A stretch of DNA of 64,000 bases from CG2-30-51-40 sp041753575 (lineage in GTDB: Bacteria; Desulfobacterota; DSM-4660; Desulfatiglandales; Desulfatiglandaceae). The stretch covers positions 6,121 through 70,120 of the forward strand of contig JBGSUA010000048.1 in assembly GCA_041753575.1 (NCBI GenBank), given 5' to 3'. The position numbers and the translations under genes were made by a program. The notes beneath the pieces are model-generated. The model worked only from the letters and a program-made list of their open reading frames with translations, was not told the origin of the DNA and did no database searches. Positions 47,284 to 55,205 of this stretch are shown piece by piece (positions within the stretch are counted from its first letter, which is position 1; every line of letters starts with the position of its first letter).

Positions 47284-48003
47284 ATGGGGGAAAAACCGAA
47301 GGTGGGTTGTGCCCGTCCGACCGGCGGGTTGGTAGGGCAGCAAGATGCGAAGGCTGAACAGAATACACAGCAACCTGCAAAGGAGGTGGAAAAAATGATT
47401 CATGTGGGGAAAGCAGCACCTGATTTCGTCGCGCCGGCTTACCACAAAGGAGAGTTTACATCTGTGAAGCTGTCGGACTACTTGGGTAAATGGGTGGTCT
47501 TATGCTTTTATCCAGGTGACTTCACCTTTGTATGAGCCACTGAAATTTCGGCGGTCGCCGAAAATTATAAGAAGTTCCAGAATCTTGGTGTTGAAGTGCT
47601 GTCTATGAGTGTGGACAGCGTCTTTGTGCACAAGATGTGGAACGATAACGAGTTATCCAAAATGGTTAAAGGCGGGGTTCCCTTTGCAATGCTCTCCGAC
47701 GGAGGGGGGAAAGTTGGGACCGCCTATAGCGTGTATGATCAGGACGCTGGAGTGGAGAACCGGGGGAGGTTTATCATAGATCCGGACGGAGTGATTCAGG
47801 CATACGAAGTTCTCACGCCTCCTGTCGGCAGACATGTAGCCGAAACCATAAGGCAAATCCAAGCCTTCCAACTTGTTAGAGAGAGCAAAGGGACCGAGGC
47901 AACACCGTCAGGCTGGAAACCCGGCAAAATTACCCTCAAACCAGGCCCGGACCTCGTTGGCAGGGTATGGGAAGTTTGGAAACCCCGCATGGAGTCCGAT
48001 TAA
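47284..48003 (+). CDS. selenocysteine-containing peroxiredoxin (TGA read as Sec84)
   Basis: Ends at TAA; the in-frame TGA at 47533-47535 occupies the peroxidatic position in VLCFYPGDFTFV-U-ATEISA, where AhpC-type peroxiredoxins have F-T-F-V-C-P-T-E. The total is 239 residues. Sec-peroxiredoxins are known in anaerobes, and this fits. The N-terminal extension starts MGEKPKVGCARPTGGLVGQQ. No cysteine follows the Sec, so a resolving residue could only be Cys9 or Cys74. Both the ATG at 47284 (GGAAAGGAGG upstream) and one at 47395 (AAAGGAGG upstream) have strong ribosome sites. It reduces H2O2 or organic peroxides. Confidence 0.92.
47546..47563 (+). promoter_or_regulatory. putative bacterial SECIS element of the peroxiredoxin gene
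   Basis: TTTCGGC (47546-47552) pairs perfectly with GCCGAAA (47557-47563) around the loop GGTC. The stem begins 10 nt after the TGA. A GGUC apical loop is like that of the E. coli formate dehydrogenase SECIS elements. Confidence 0.8.
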
Positions 48004-48036
48004 CCGGCAGGTCAATCTACTTCTGCAGGGCTGACT

Positions 48037-48068
48037 GGGTAAGGGCGGACTTTTCCCCGCCCTTACCC
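48037..48068 (+). terminator. strong hairpin after the selenoperoxiredoxin gene (terminator-like)
   Basis: GGGTAAGGGCGG (48037-48048) pairs perfectly with CCGCCCTTACCC (48057-48068), a 12-bp stem with an 8-nt loop containing T4. No U-tract follows on either strand, so it may act as an mRNA 3'-end stabiliser rather than an intrinsic terminator. Confidence 0.5.
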
Positions 48069-48245
48069 ATACGAAACTCACCCCAGGCCGGTCATCGAAC
48101 ACTGTTACCGTGAGTTTCTGCATAACGGACCAAGGCTGGAAGACATCCTCGAAAGATCCCTGTTCCCCGGTCGGTTCAGTTTGTCTAAACGGGAATTGGC
48201 CGATGCGATTTCTCAGTGATAAACCCGTTTGAAGGAGGAAAGATA

Positions 48246-49343
48246 ATGTTCAAGAAAGGTTTGCTCGCGCTTCTTTTCGTATTTCTCCTGGTCGTTCTTT
48301 ATTTCCTTGCCTGGCCGGTTCCTATAGAACCGGTTTCATGGAAGGCCCCTCCCAACCCAGGATACACCGGCCCTTTTGCCCAAAATGATCTTCTCAAGGT
48401 CCTCGAGTTTCTTAAGATCGGAAACAATCAGGGTCCCGAAGACGTAGCCGTTGATGATCAAGGCCGTATCTATCTTGCCACTCATGGAGGAGTTATCGTT
48501 CGTCTTCAACCTGACGGAACAAAACCAGAAGGCTGGGCAAACACAAACGGCAGGCCACTGGGTATTGACTTTGATAATGGAGGCAATTTAATCGTAGCGG
48601 ACTCTTTTAGGGGGCTTTTATCTATTTCTCCGGAGGGTAAGATAACCGAACTGGCGACAGTTGCCGATGGGATCCCGATCCACTATGCCGACGACGTTGA
48701 TTGCGCGGCTGATGGAAAAATCTATTTCTCGGATGCCTCAACGAAATTTGGAGCTAAGGAATTTGGTGGAACCATGGAGGCCAGCCTGCTGGACATCATG
48801 GAACATGGAGGGCATGGGAGATTGCTCGTCTATGATCCGGCCACTCGTGAGACAAAGACACTGCTCAGCGGATTGAATTTCGCAAACGGCGTGGCCGTAA
48901 GTCAGGACCAGAACTATGTGCTCATAAGTGAAACTGGGAGCTATCGGATCATAAGGTACTGGATATCCGGACCCAAAAAAGGAAAGTCCGAACCGATTAT
49001 CGAAAACCTGCCGGGATTTCCCGACAACATCTCCACCGGCCTTGAAGGACGATTCTGGGTGGCGCTGATATCTCCTCGAAACAAATTGATAGACGATCTT
49101 TCAGAAAAGCCCTTCCTGCGCAAAATGATCCAGCGCATGCCTAAGTTCATTCGGCCGAAGGCAATAGCCTACGGTCATATCATCGCAATAGACGGGAACG
49201 GTAACGTCTTGAGAAGCCTGCAAGACCCTAAGACCAGCTATCCGCAAAATACCAGCGTCACGGAAAACAAAGAGTTCCTGTACATTGGAAGCCTCGTCTC
49301 GCCGGTTGTGGCCCGCCTGGCAAAATCCAAGGTGGGATTGTAG
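48246..49343 (+). CDS. SMP-30 / strictosidine synthase-like beta-propeller protein
   Basis: 365 residues from ATG 48246, with GAAGGAGG upstream. An N-terminal membrane anchor or uncleaved signal (LALLFVFLLVVLYFLAW) precedes six-bladed propeller sequence: GPEDVAVDDQGRIYLATHGG, GRPLGIDFDNGGNLIVADSF, DGKIYFSDAS, LLSGLNFANGVAVSQDQNYV and PGFPDNISTGLEGRFWVAL. The latter segments match the strictosidine synthase-like family of lactonase/esterase-type enzymes. Periplasmic face assumed; substrate unknown. Confidence 0.85.
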   Translation: MFKKGLLALLFVFLLVVLYFLAWPVPIEPVSWKAPPNPGYTGPFAQNDLLKVLEFLKIGNNQGPEDVAVDDQGRIYLATHGGVIVRLQPDGTKPEGWANTNGRPLGIDFDNGGNLIVADSFRGLLSISPEGKITELATVADGIPIHYADDVDCAADGKIYFSDASTKFGAKEFGGTMEASLLDIMEHGGHGRLLVYDPATRETKTLLSGLNFANGVAVSQDQNYVLISETGSYRIIRYWISGPKKGKSEPIIENLPGFPDNISTGLEGRFWVALISPRNKLIDDLSEKPFLRKMIQRMPKFIRPKAIAYGHIIAIDGNGNVLRSLQDPKTSYPQNTSVTENKEFLYIGSLVSPVVARLAKSKVGL

Positions 49344-49447
49344 CATTTGTCTTTGCCTCCAATAGTGGAAGGCAGCGCCCAGGTTCTTAGCATATAACTA
49401 AGCAACGCAGGCCAGGCTCTATACACAGAAAGCGGAGAGACTTCACC

Positions 49448-51223
49448 ATGAAAACAAAGGCATCGGCTTCCATGATCTTCCTCCTCTCTCTTCTCTTTTT
49501 TATGGGATGCGGGCCGCGCCATCTTCAAACAGGGCAATCGCTGAAACCAGGCATTCAGGCGCAAGGTGCCCTTAAAAAGCACACCGCGATTTTCAAGCAG
49601 GGCATAGATCAGGTAGCGGATAACATCCATGTGGCCATTGGATACGGGCTCGCCAATTCAATCATGATCGAAGGCTACGACGGCCTCATTATCGTAGATA
49701 CCATGGAGACCAGGGAAACCGCCCGCGCGGTGCTGGCAGAGTTTCGAAAAATATCGGCAAAGCCTGTAAAGGCAATTATCTACACGCACAACCACACGGA
49801 CCACATTTTCGGCGCCGATGTCTTTGCCTCCGGAAGCGAGCCGGCCATATACGCCCATGAAACCACTGATTACCTTGTCAACCGAGTGGTTGGAGAACTC
49901 CGCCCCGCCACCAACATCCGGGCCATGCGAATGTTCGGCACCTTTCTGGACCAGGGCGGTCTGGTCAATGCCGGCATCGGCCCATTTCTGGGGGTGGGCA
50001 AAGAAGAAAGAACACTGGGATACATGCCTCCCACCGTTACCTTCAAGGACAGGCTGGAGGCCAGGGTAGCTGGCATCCGCTTTGAACTGATCCACGCTCC
50101 GGGCGAGACAGACGACCAGCTCTACGTGTGGCTGCCTGACCAGCGGGTGCTTATCTGCGGTGACAATTTCTACTGGGCCTTTCCCAACCTCTACACCATC
50201 CGCGGCACCTCGTTTCGCAGCCTGAAACAATGGTATCAAAGCATTGATATTATCAGGGCGCTTCGCCCCGACTATCTAGTGCCTTGCCACACCAGGCCAA
50301 TTCGGGGCGCAGACCGGATTTATCAGATACTGACCGATTACCGGGATGCCATTCAGTTTGTCCATGACCAGTCCATAAGAGGCATCAACATGGGAATGAC
50401 TCCGGACGAACTGGTGGAGTTTGTGACACTTCCGCCCCACCTGAAGGACGCGCCCTATCTTCAGCCGTTTTACGGCACCGTGGCCTGGTCGGTGCGGGCC
50501 ATGTTTTCAGGGAACATGGGGTGGTTTGATGGGGATTCCGCCAGCCTTGATCCGCTTTCCCGAAAAGCGCAGGCGCGTCTGATGGCCGACCTCGCCGGGG
50601 GTGAAGCAGACCTGTGTAAACATGCCAAGAAAGCCCTTGAAAAACAAGAACACCAATTGGCCCTGCAACTATCCGGGCATTTGCTGCAACTGTCGCGCGA
50701 CAATGCGGAATACAAAAGCTTGCGCATTCAGGCGCTCACCGCTCTTGGCGAAAAGGCGCAAAACCCCAACGCGAGGCACTATTACCTGACTGAGGCCCTG
50801 GAGATCCGCGAAGGATTTGTCGCCTCCTCCCCGGTAAAACCGGGTACGGAGATGCTTCGCCGTCTCCCGCTCGCCAACTTTTTCAGCGCCCTTGCCGTAT
50901 CGCTGAATGCCCAGGAAAGCCGGGAAAAGGATATCAGGGCGATCGTGAAGTTCCCGGATACAGGGCAGTCTTTTTTCGTGCATGTCCGCTTCGGCGTGGC
51001 TGAAATCAACGAATTCCCGCTCGACACCGTAAACCCTGCTGACGCCGACATCATTGTCACGGCAGACGCCCAGAAGTGGAAAGAGATGCTCGCCCGGGTC
51101 AGGAGCCCGCTTTTGGCCCTGCCGACTTTTGACTATGAAAAAGGAAACCTTTTGTCTTTTGCAGGATTCATGAAGCTATTCGAACCGCAGGCAGCCAAGC
51201 TGCCTTACGAAACGGCCCTATAG
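49448..51223 (+). CDS. alkylsulfatase-like metallo-beta-lactamase-fold lipoprotein (SdsA/BDS1 type)
   Basis: 591 residues. A lipoprotein signal (MKTKASASMIFLLSLLFFMGC) is followed by the metallo-beta-lactamase domain with the zinc motif IYTHNHTDHIFGAD, HAPGETDDQLYVWLP and GDNFYWAFPNLYTIRGT. The dimerisation domain contains YGTVAWSVRAMFSGNMGWFDG, and a C-terminal sterol-carrier-like domain (PADADIIVTADAQKW) follows. This is the architecture of secondary/primary alkylsulfatases that hydrolyse alkyl sulfate esters. It is likely in the outer membrane or periplasm. The gene is 104 bases behind the SMP-30-like gene. Confidence 0.88.
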   Translation: MKTKASASMIFLLSLLFFMGCGPRHLQTGQSLKPGIQAQGALKKHTAIFKQGIDQVADNIHVAIGYGLANSIMIEGYDGLIIVDTMETRETARAVLAEFRKISAKPVKAIIYTHNHTDHIFGADVFASGSEPAIYAHETTDYLVNRVVGELRPATNIRAMRMFGTFLDQGGLVNAGIGPFLGVGKEERTLGYMPPTVTFKDRLEARVAGIRFELIHAPGETDDQLYVWLPDQRVLICGDNFYWAFPNLYTIRGTSFRSLKQWYQSIDIIRALRPDYLVPCHTRPIRGADRIYQILTDYRDAIQFVHDQSIRGINMGMTPDELVEFVTLPPHLKDAPYLQPFYGTVAWSVRAMFSGNMGWFDGDSASLDPLSRKAQARLMADLAGGEADLCKHAKKALEKQEHQLALQLSGHLLQLSRDNAEYKSLRIQALTALGEKAQNPNARHYYLTEALEIREGFVASSPVKPGTEMLRRLPLANFFSALAVSLNAQESREKDIRAIVKFPDTGQSFFVHVRFGVAEINEFPLDTVNPADADIIVTADAQKWKEMLARVRSPLLALPTFDYEKGNLLSFAGFMKLFEPQAAKLPYETAL

Positions 51224-51274
51224 GAGATCCGCTACCGCTTTTCAACAAATCCTCTAACCGCCATGGCCTGTTGA

Positions 51275-51370
51275 GGCACAACGAGGCATGAAAATGCCGC
51301 ATGTCATTCCGGACTCGATCCGGAATCCAGGTCGTCATTGCCGCGAAGGCCGGAACAAGGACTGGATAGC
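51275..51370. repeat. dispersed palindromic intergenic repeat, copy 2
   Basis: GGCACAACGAGGCATGAAAA, then the shared TGCCGCATGTCATTCCGGAC and GATCCGGAATCCAGGT, then GGACTGGATA; almost identical to copy 1 at 12667 in the first 55 bases. It lies between the alkylsulfatase-like gene and the flavoenzyme gene. Confidence 0.7.
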
Positions 51371-51453
51371 GGCTACTTGATCGAGGTCCAGGACAGAATA
51401 CGCCACTACGACTATCTGTTTTCATATAAATCTATGATCAAAGGAGATAGCTC

Positions 51454-52569
51454 ATGTACAAACATCTTTTTTCCGAATGTAAGATTTCCGGTATCACACT
51501 CAAAAACAGATTGATCATGGCTCCGCTCTATCTTGGATACGCTGGAGAAGGCGGCACGGGGAGCCCCTTATTGCTGAACCATTACCGATTGATGGCCAAA
51601 AGCGGGGTCGCGATGGTAGTGGTCGAGAATGCGACGATAGACTATGAGACCGGCGCCGGTTCTCCAAGAACCCTCAGGGCAGATACCGATGACAATGCCG
51701 ACGGCTTGAGGGAGCTCGCCTCTGTAATCAGGAAGGAGGGGGGCCTCGCCTGCCTCCAAATCAACCATGCCGGACGTTTTGCAGGGGTGCCTCAACCCGT
51801 CGCCCCATCTGCTGTAGAAGCATTAGGAAGGACCCCTAAGGCCCTGAGCAAGATGGAAATACGAACCATTGTGAAACGATACGCAGAGTCGGCGCTTCGA
51901 GTAAAAAACGCCGGTTTCGATATGGTGGAACTGCATGGAGGCACAGGTTATCTACTTGCTCAGTTCCTCTCACCAAGAACCAACAAGAGAGATGATGAAT
52001 ACGGCGGCTCATTGGAGAACCGTCAGAGATTTGCCCTTGAGGTTATTGAGGCGGTGAAAGAGAGGTTGGGCGATTTCCCGGTAGGCTACCGTTTTCTGGC
52101 GGATGAATGGCTGCCGGACGGTCTAAAACTTAATGAATCTGTCAGGTTCGCGCCGTCGCTTGAATCAGCGGGCATTGCCTATCTTTCCGTCATGGGAGGG
52201 ACCTATGAGTCTTTCTTTCTTCCGAACATCGTGAAAAAATCCGGAGAAAACGGCTATATGGTTGATCTTGCAGCCGCCGTCAGAAAGGAAGTCGGTATCC
52301 CTGTTATTGCTGCCGGCAGGATATCTACACCTCAGTTGGCGGAAAGCATCCTAGAAGATAGAAAGGCCGACTTGATCGGACTGGCGCGGGTCCTGTGGGC
52401 TGATCCCGAATGGCCTCAAAAAGCGAAACAATGTAGAGAGGATGATATACTCCACTGCGACCCGGACTGCGGCGATGCCTGCACGAAATTGGTGATGAAA
52501 GGTAAACCTGCCTTCTGTGTGAGATGGCCCCATGACAAGATGAAACAATGGAAGAGCCAGATGGAGTGA
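51454..52569 (+). CDS. NADH:flavin oxidoreductase (Old Yellow Enzyme family)
   Basis: 371 residues, the TIM-barrel part only. Visible are NRLIMAPLYLGYAGEGG, ACLQINHAGRFAG, AGFDMVELHGGTGYLLAQFL and DEYGGSLENRQRFALEVIEA, and a C-terminal KADLIGLARVLWADPEWPQK. Four cysteines at the end (DDILHCDPDCGDACTKLV, then AFCVRW) resemble the Fe-S segment of FadH-like enzymes, but no NAD(P)H-binding domain follows, unlike the protein at 12847. It probably reduces activated C=C bonds. A GGAG site precedes the ATG. Confidence 0.87.
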   Translation: MYKHLFSECKISGITLKNRLIMAPLYLGYAGEGGTGSPLLLNHYRLMAKSGVAMVVVENATIDYETGAGSPRTLRADTDDNADGLRELASVIRKEGGLACLQINHAGRFAGVPQPVAPSAVEALGRTPKALSKMEIRTIVKRYAESALRVKNAGFDMVELHGGTGYLLAQFLSPRTNKRDDEYGGSLENRQRFALEVIEAVKERLGDFPVGYRFLADEWLPDGLKLNESVRFAPSLESAGIAYLSVMGGTYESFFLPNIVKKSGENGYMVDLAAAVRKEVGIPVIAAGRISTPQLAESILEDRKADLIGLARVLWADPEWPQKAKQCREDDILHCDPDCGDACTKLVMKGKPAFCVRWPHDKMKQWKSQME

Positions 52570-52711
52570 GGGCTGATACCCCCTGGCGCGGCCCCTCCCT
52601 GCGCCGGGGCGGAGGTACATGAACAACCGCACCTACCCGGTCTTCGGATCAGCGGCCATACCGGAACAGTAAAACTGTAAATATGAACAACGTGCGCATC
52701 CTTACGCGTTA

Positions 52712-53125
52712 TCATCTTTCAGCGGCTTGTTTGTAGGGAAGCTTTAACTGCTCTATCATTAAGAGTGGCTCATACTCCGGATCCTTGTGGACCAAGGTTG
52801 CCCTGTTCACGAAGGCAAAGGCCCCGATCAGCGCATCCGCCAGAGACAGCCGGTAACTTGCTTTGAACTCACCGGCCTTCAAAACCACGGCCTCCGTTGC
52901 CGTCTCCACTCGGTTTGCCTTAAGCGCCTTCATAACGGCGTATCTTTGCTCCGCCAGTTCCTGCCCTCTTTTCTTCCGGGAAACGTAATAGACCTCAAGA
53001 AAGACGACAAACGGCAGGATTACCACTTCGGTGCGCAATATCCGCTCCACCATGTCGGCACCCGGTTCCTCTTCCATAAGGCAAAGCACTGCGGAGGTAT
53101 CGAGTAGATATACCAGGTCACTCAA
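52712..53125 (-). CDS. vapC: PIN-domain toxin (VapC family)
   Basis: About 137 residues from TTG 53125, which overlaps the antitoxin gene and has AAGGAGAAGGG nine bases upstream. PIN-domain acidic residues are visible: LLDTSAVLCLMEEEP (first Asp), a middle YRLSLADALIGAFA and the C-terminal LVHKDPEYEPLL. VapC toxins are Mg-dependent ribonucleases. The partner antitoxin lies upstream. Confidence 0.85.
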   Translation of the reverse strand: MSDLVYLLDTSAVLCLMEEEPGADMVERILRTEVVILPFVVFLEVYYVSRKKRGQELAEQRYAVMKALKANRVETATEAVVLKAGEFKASYRLSLADALIGAFAFVNRATLVHKDPEYEPLLMIEQLKLPYKQAAER

Positions 53126-53345
53126 GGCTGATATCCCTTCTCCTTTCCTCAAGCAGTAAATCTACCAATGACTCTCCCTTCGCCGATCCCCTAAGCGCCC
53201 CGATCGGATCCGAGGGAATTGGTATGACTTTCATCCCGGCGCCAGTGTCTATCCACTGTAACCGCATGCCAGGAAATATTTTGTATTTTTTCCGCAAAGG
53301 CACCGGCACCACCACCTGCCCCCTTGATGTGACAACCGATTCCAT
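53118..53345 (-). CDS. vapB: AbrB/SpoVT-type antitoxin (VapB family)
   Basis: 75 residues with the swapped-hairpin AbrB DNA-binding domain at the N-terminus (VVTSRGQVVVPVPLRKKYKI) and a C-terminal toxin-binding tail (LVDLLLEERRRDISLE). It overlaps the VapC start. An imperfect palindrome upstream (53388-53404) may be the autoregulatory operator. Confidence 0.87.
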   Translation of the reverse strand: MESVVTSRGQVVVPVPLRKKYKIFPGMRLQWIDTGAGMKVIPIPSDPIGALRGSAKGESLVDLLLEERRRDISLE

Positions 53346-53387
53346 TTTTTCAGCCTTTCATACAATAAATAAGATTTTCCTGATAAT

Positions 53388-53404
53388 ATACACTACTATT
53401 GTAT
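53388..53404. promoter_or_regulatory. possible VapBC operator palindrome
   Basis: ATACA (53388-53392) and TGTAT (53400-53404) form the arms of a 17-bp palindrome in an AT-rich stretch about 45 bases upstream of the antitoxin start. Arms are short, so this is tentative. Confidence 0.25.
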
Positions 53405-53667
53405 TTTGGCAAGATGAAGTTAGTTTTTCAACGAAATATGAGGTCTGCGGCATAGAAAGCGTTTCACCGGCCTTTTGCCGGGCGGGCATCTCCATTCCTC
53501 TAAAACTGTAAATCTGAAGAACGTACCTCAAGGGAAGGCGTACCCCCGCAGCAAAGAACGCCCCCCGGCGGCTTTCGTATTCCTACCGGACGCAGGGGGG
53601 GACTGAAGCTGTTTGTCCGGCAATAAGCCGGCGCGGGATGACGGCCTGGACAGTGCCTTCTGCACGC

Positions 53668-53691
53668 GGGCATGGTTCGTGAACCATGCCC
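53668..53691 (-). promoter_or_regulatory. perfect hairpin at the 3' side of the DGR template repeat
   Basis: GGGCATGGTTC (53668-53678) pairs with GAACCATGCCC (53681-53691), 11 bp with two central bases. It is 11 bases beyond the template repeat end. DGRs often have a hairpin/cruciform close to the 3' side of the repeat that promotes retrohoming; here it is beside TR, not VR. No T-run, so not a standard terminator. Confidence 0.5.
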
Positions 53692-53702
53692 TCCGGCATC
53701 AC

Positions 53703-53830
53703 ACTGTGCTCAGGAGGCGGAAGCCGAGGTTGTTGTTCCGATTCTCGGGCGAATTGTTGTTGCGGTTCGCCGAACGGCAATTCTCGACGTTATTGTTCCA
53801 GGAGCCGCCCCGATTGACGCGGTTGGAACC
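53703..53830 (-). repeat. DGR template repeat (TR)
   Basis: 128 bp aligned without gaps to the variable repeat at 55922-56049. Sixteen differences exist; 15 are at T on the plus strand, meaning adenine on the coding (minus) strand of TR. In the target frame TR would encode a run rich in AAC/AAT asparagine codons. It lies just downstream of the reverse transcriptase. It should be transcribed to the RNA that is copied with adenine-specific errors. Confidence 0.95.
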
Positions 53831-53841
53831 TCTCTGCGCCG

Positions 53842-54855
53842 TCACCCTGAAATTATTGAAGCCTCAAATATCCTCCTTCCGGCCATAATCGTATCCGCGT
53901 GGGCGAGATGGGCCATCATGCTTCCGACAGAGCGGGAGAGCGCATCTTCTTCTATCTCTCCTGCGCAAAAGGCCTTCTCCCGTGCCCTGATGGCCCGTCT
54001 CATGCGGCTCAAGGTCCTTGTATCAACCCTCACAAGACCAGGGAATATCCTAAAAGCCACAAACGCAATCCCTTCCGTAACGGGGGCCAATATGGTCGCC
54101 TTCTCCTTGAGGGTCAGGTATAACTTTTCCCTCAAGAACCTGCTCGATTCTTCAAGAATGAGATGAAGCTCCCCCTTCTCATCCGCGAAGAACAGTAGAT
54201 CGTCCATATAGCGAAGATATCCCTTGAACCTGAGCCTTTCTTTCACCAGATGGTCCAGCTCGCCCAGATAGACATTGGCGAAGACCTGGCTCGTGAGATT
54301 GCCTATGGGGAGACCCTTTCCGGGTGCAAGGCCTTCCACCGGTTGATCAATTATTACGGCGAGCAGCTCGGAGAGCCTTTCATCCTTGACCCTCCTCGCA
54401 AGAATAGCCTTCAGCACTTCATGGTCAATGGAGTCGAAGTATTTCCTGACATCGCACTTCAGAAAGAAAGGATATCTTCTTGAAAAAACATTTGCTCTTT
54501 TGACTGCCGCGTGGGTTCCCTTGCCTGTCCTGCACGCATAGGTATGGAAAATCATCCCACGGTCCAGCACAGGCTCCAGGTAATTGCAGATCGCATGGTG
54601 CACAACCCTGTCCCTGAAATCCGATGCCCTGATCACCCTGTGCTTCGGGTGAAAAACCTCAAAGCTCCTGTGCGGCAACGGCCGATAGGCCCCGGAAGTG
54701 ATTTCTTCCTTCATTTTGCCGATCTCCTGCTCAAGATGAAAAAAGAACTCCGCAGGCCGAGGCTTGCCCCTCTTTCCCCTCAACGCCTTCTTTGCGGCAA
54801 GAAGCAGGTTCTCGAAGGCCGTGATCTTTTCGAAAAGTCCCCCAGCCCCTCTCAT
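53842..54855 (-). CDS. DGR reverse transcriptase
   Basis: 337 residues. The polymerase motifs are LKCDVRKYFDSIDHEVL (first Asp), GKGLPIGNLTSQVFANVYL (the SQ motif of DGR and related RTs) and GYLRYMDDLLFFADEKGEL with Y-M-D-D. The start overlaps the Avd stop (ATGA). It copies TR RNA into cDNA with mutations at adenines, which then replaces VR. The length and motifs fit DGR RTs rather than group II intron or retron enzymes. Confidence 0.95.
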   Translation of the reverse strand: MRGAGGLFEKITAFENLLLAAKKALRGKRGKPRPAEFFFHLEQEIGKMKEEITSGAYRPLPHRSFEVFHPKHRVIRASDFRDRVVHHAICNYLEPVLDRGMIFHTYACRTGKGTHAAVKRANVFSRRYPFFLKCDVRKYFDSIDHEVLKAILARRVKDERLSELLAVIIDQPVEGLAPGKGLPIGNLTSQVFANVYLGELDHLVKERLRFKGYLRYMDDLLFFADEKGELHLILEESSRFLREKLYLTLKEKATILAPVTEGIAFVAFRIFPGLVRVDTRTLSRMRRAIRAREKAFCAGEIEEDALSRSVGSMMAHLAHADTIMAGRRIFEASIISG

Positions 54856-55205
54856 CTTTCCTCCTGCTGCTTGATCCAGCCCCCCAGCATCCGACCCGTC
54901 TCTGCGAGGCCCTTCGATGCGAATTCATAAGAGTTGTTAGAGAGGTAGCGCATTTCGTGGGAAATACGTAAAAGGACCCGGAGCTTTTCCAGCTTGAGGT
55001 TGCCCCTTGCGAGCACAGCCCTCTTGTCCTTGCTGTAGCGCGCCTCCACCAGGTCCTCCACAATATCAAGAGCCAGGTGATCAATCCTGTCCGCGAAGGT
55101 GAACCTCACCCTTCTGGGGAACTTCTCCGTAATGGGAAAAAGCCACTTGAGGAACTCCAGCCACTTCCCGAAGATGACTGGCTCATCAAGTCTGTTTTGA
55201 TTCAT
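54852..55205 (-). CDS. avd: DGR accessory variability determinant (Avd-like) protein
   Basis: 117 residues, mostly helical, basic, of the S23/Avd four-helix bundle type (ITEKFPRRVRFTFADRIDHL, LRISHEMRYLSNNSYEFASK). Avd binds the DGR RT and the TR RNA and is needed for retrohoming. It overlaps the HRDC gene end by 20 bases and the RT start by 4. Confidence 0.88.
   Translation of the reverse strand: MNQNRLDEPVIFGKWLEFLKWLFPITEKFPRRVRFTFADRIDHLALDIVEDLVEARYSKDKRAVLARGNLKLEKLRVLLRISHEMRYLSNNSYEFASKGLAETGRMLGGWIKQQEER

Noticed and set aside
47067..47357. Plus-strand frame upstream of the peroxiredoxin
   Set aside because: It lies in a different frame, runs into the selenoprotein start and shows no recognised family.
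53583..54166. Plus- and minus-strand frames across the template repeat
   Set aside because: TR is non-coding in DGRs; these frames arise from its homology to the target gene and from antisense to RT.
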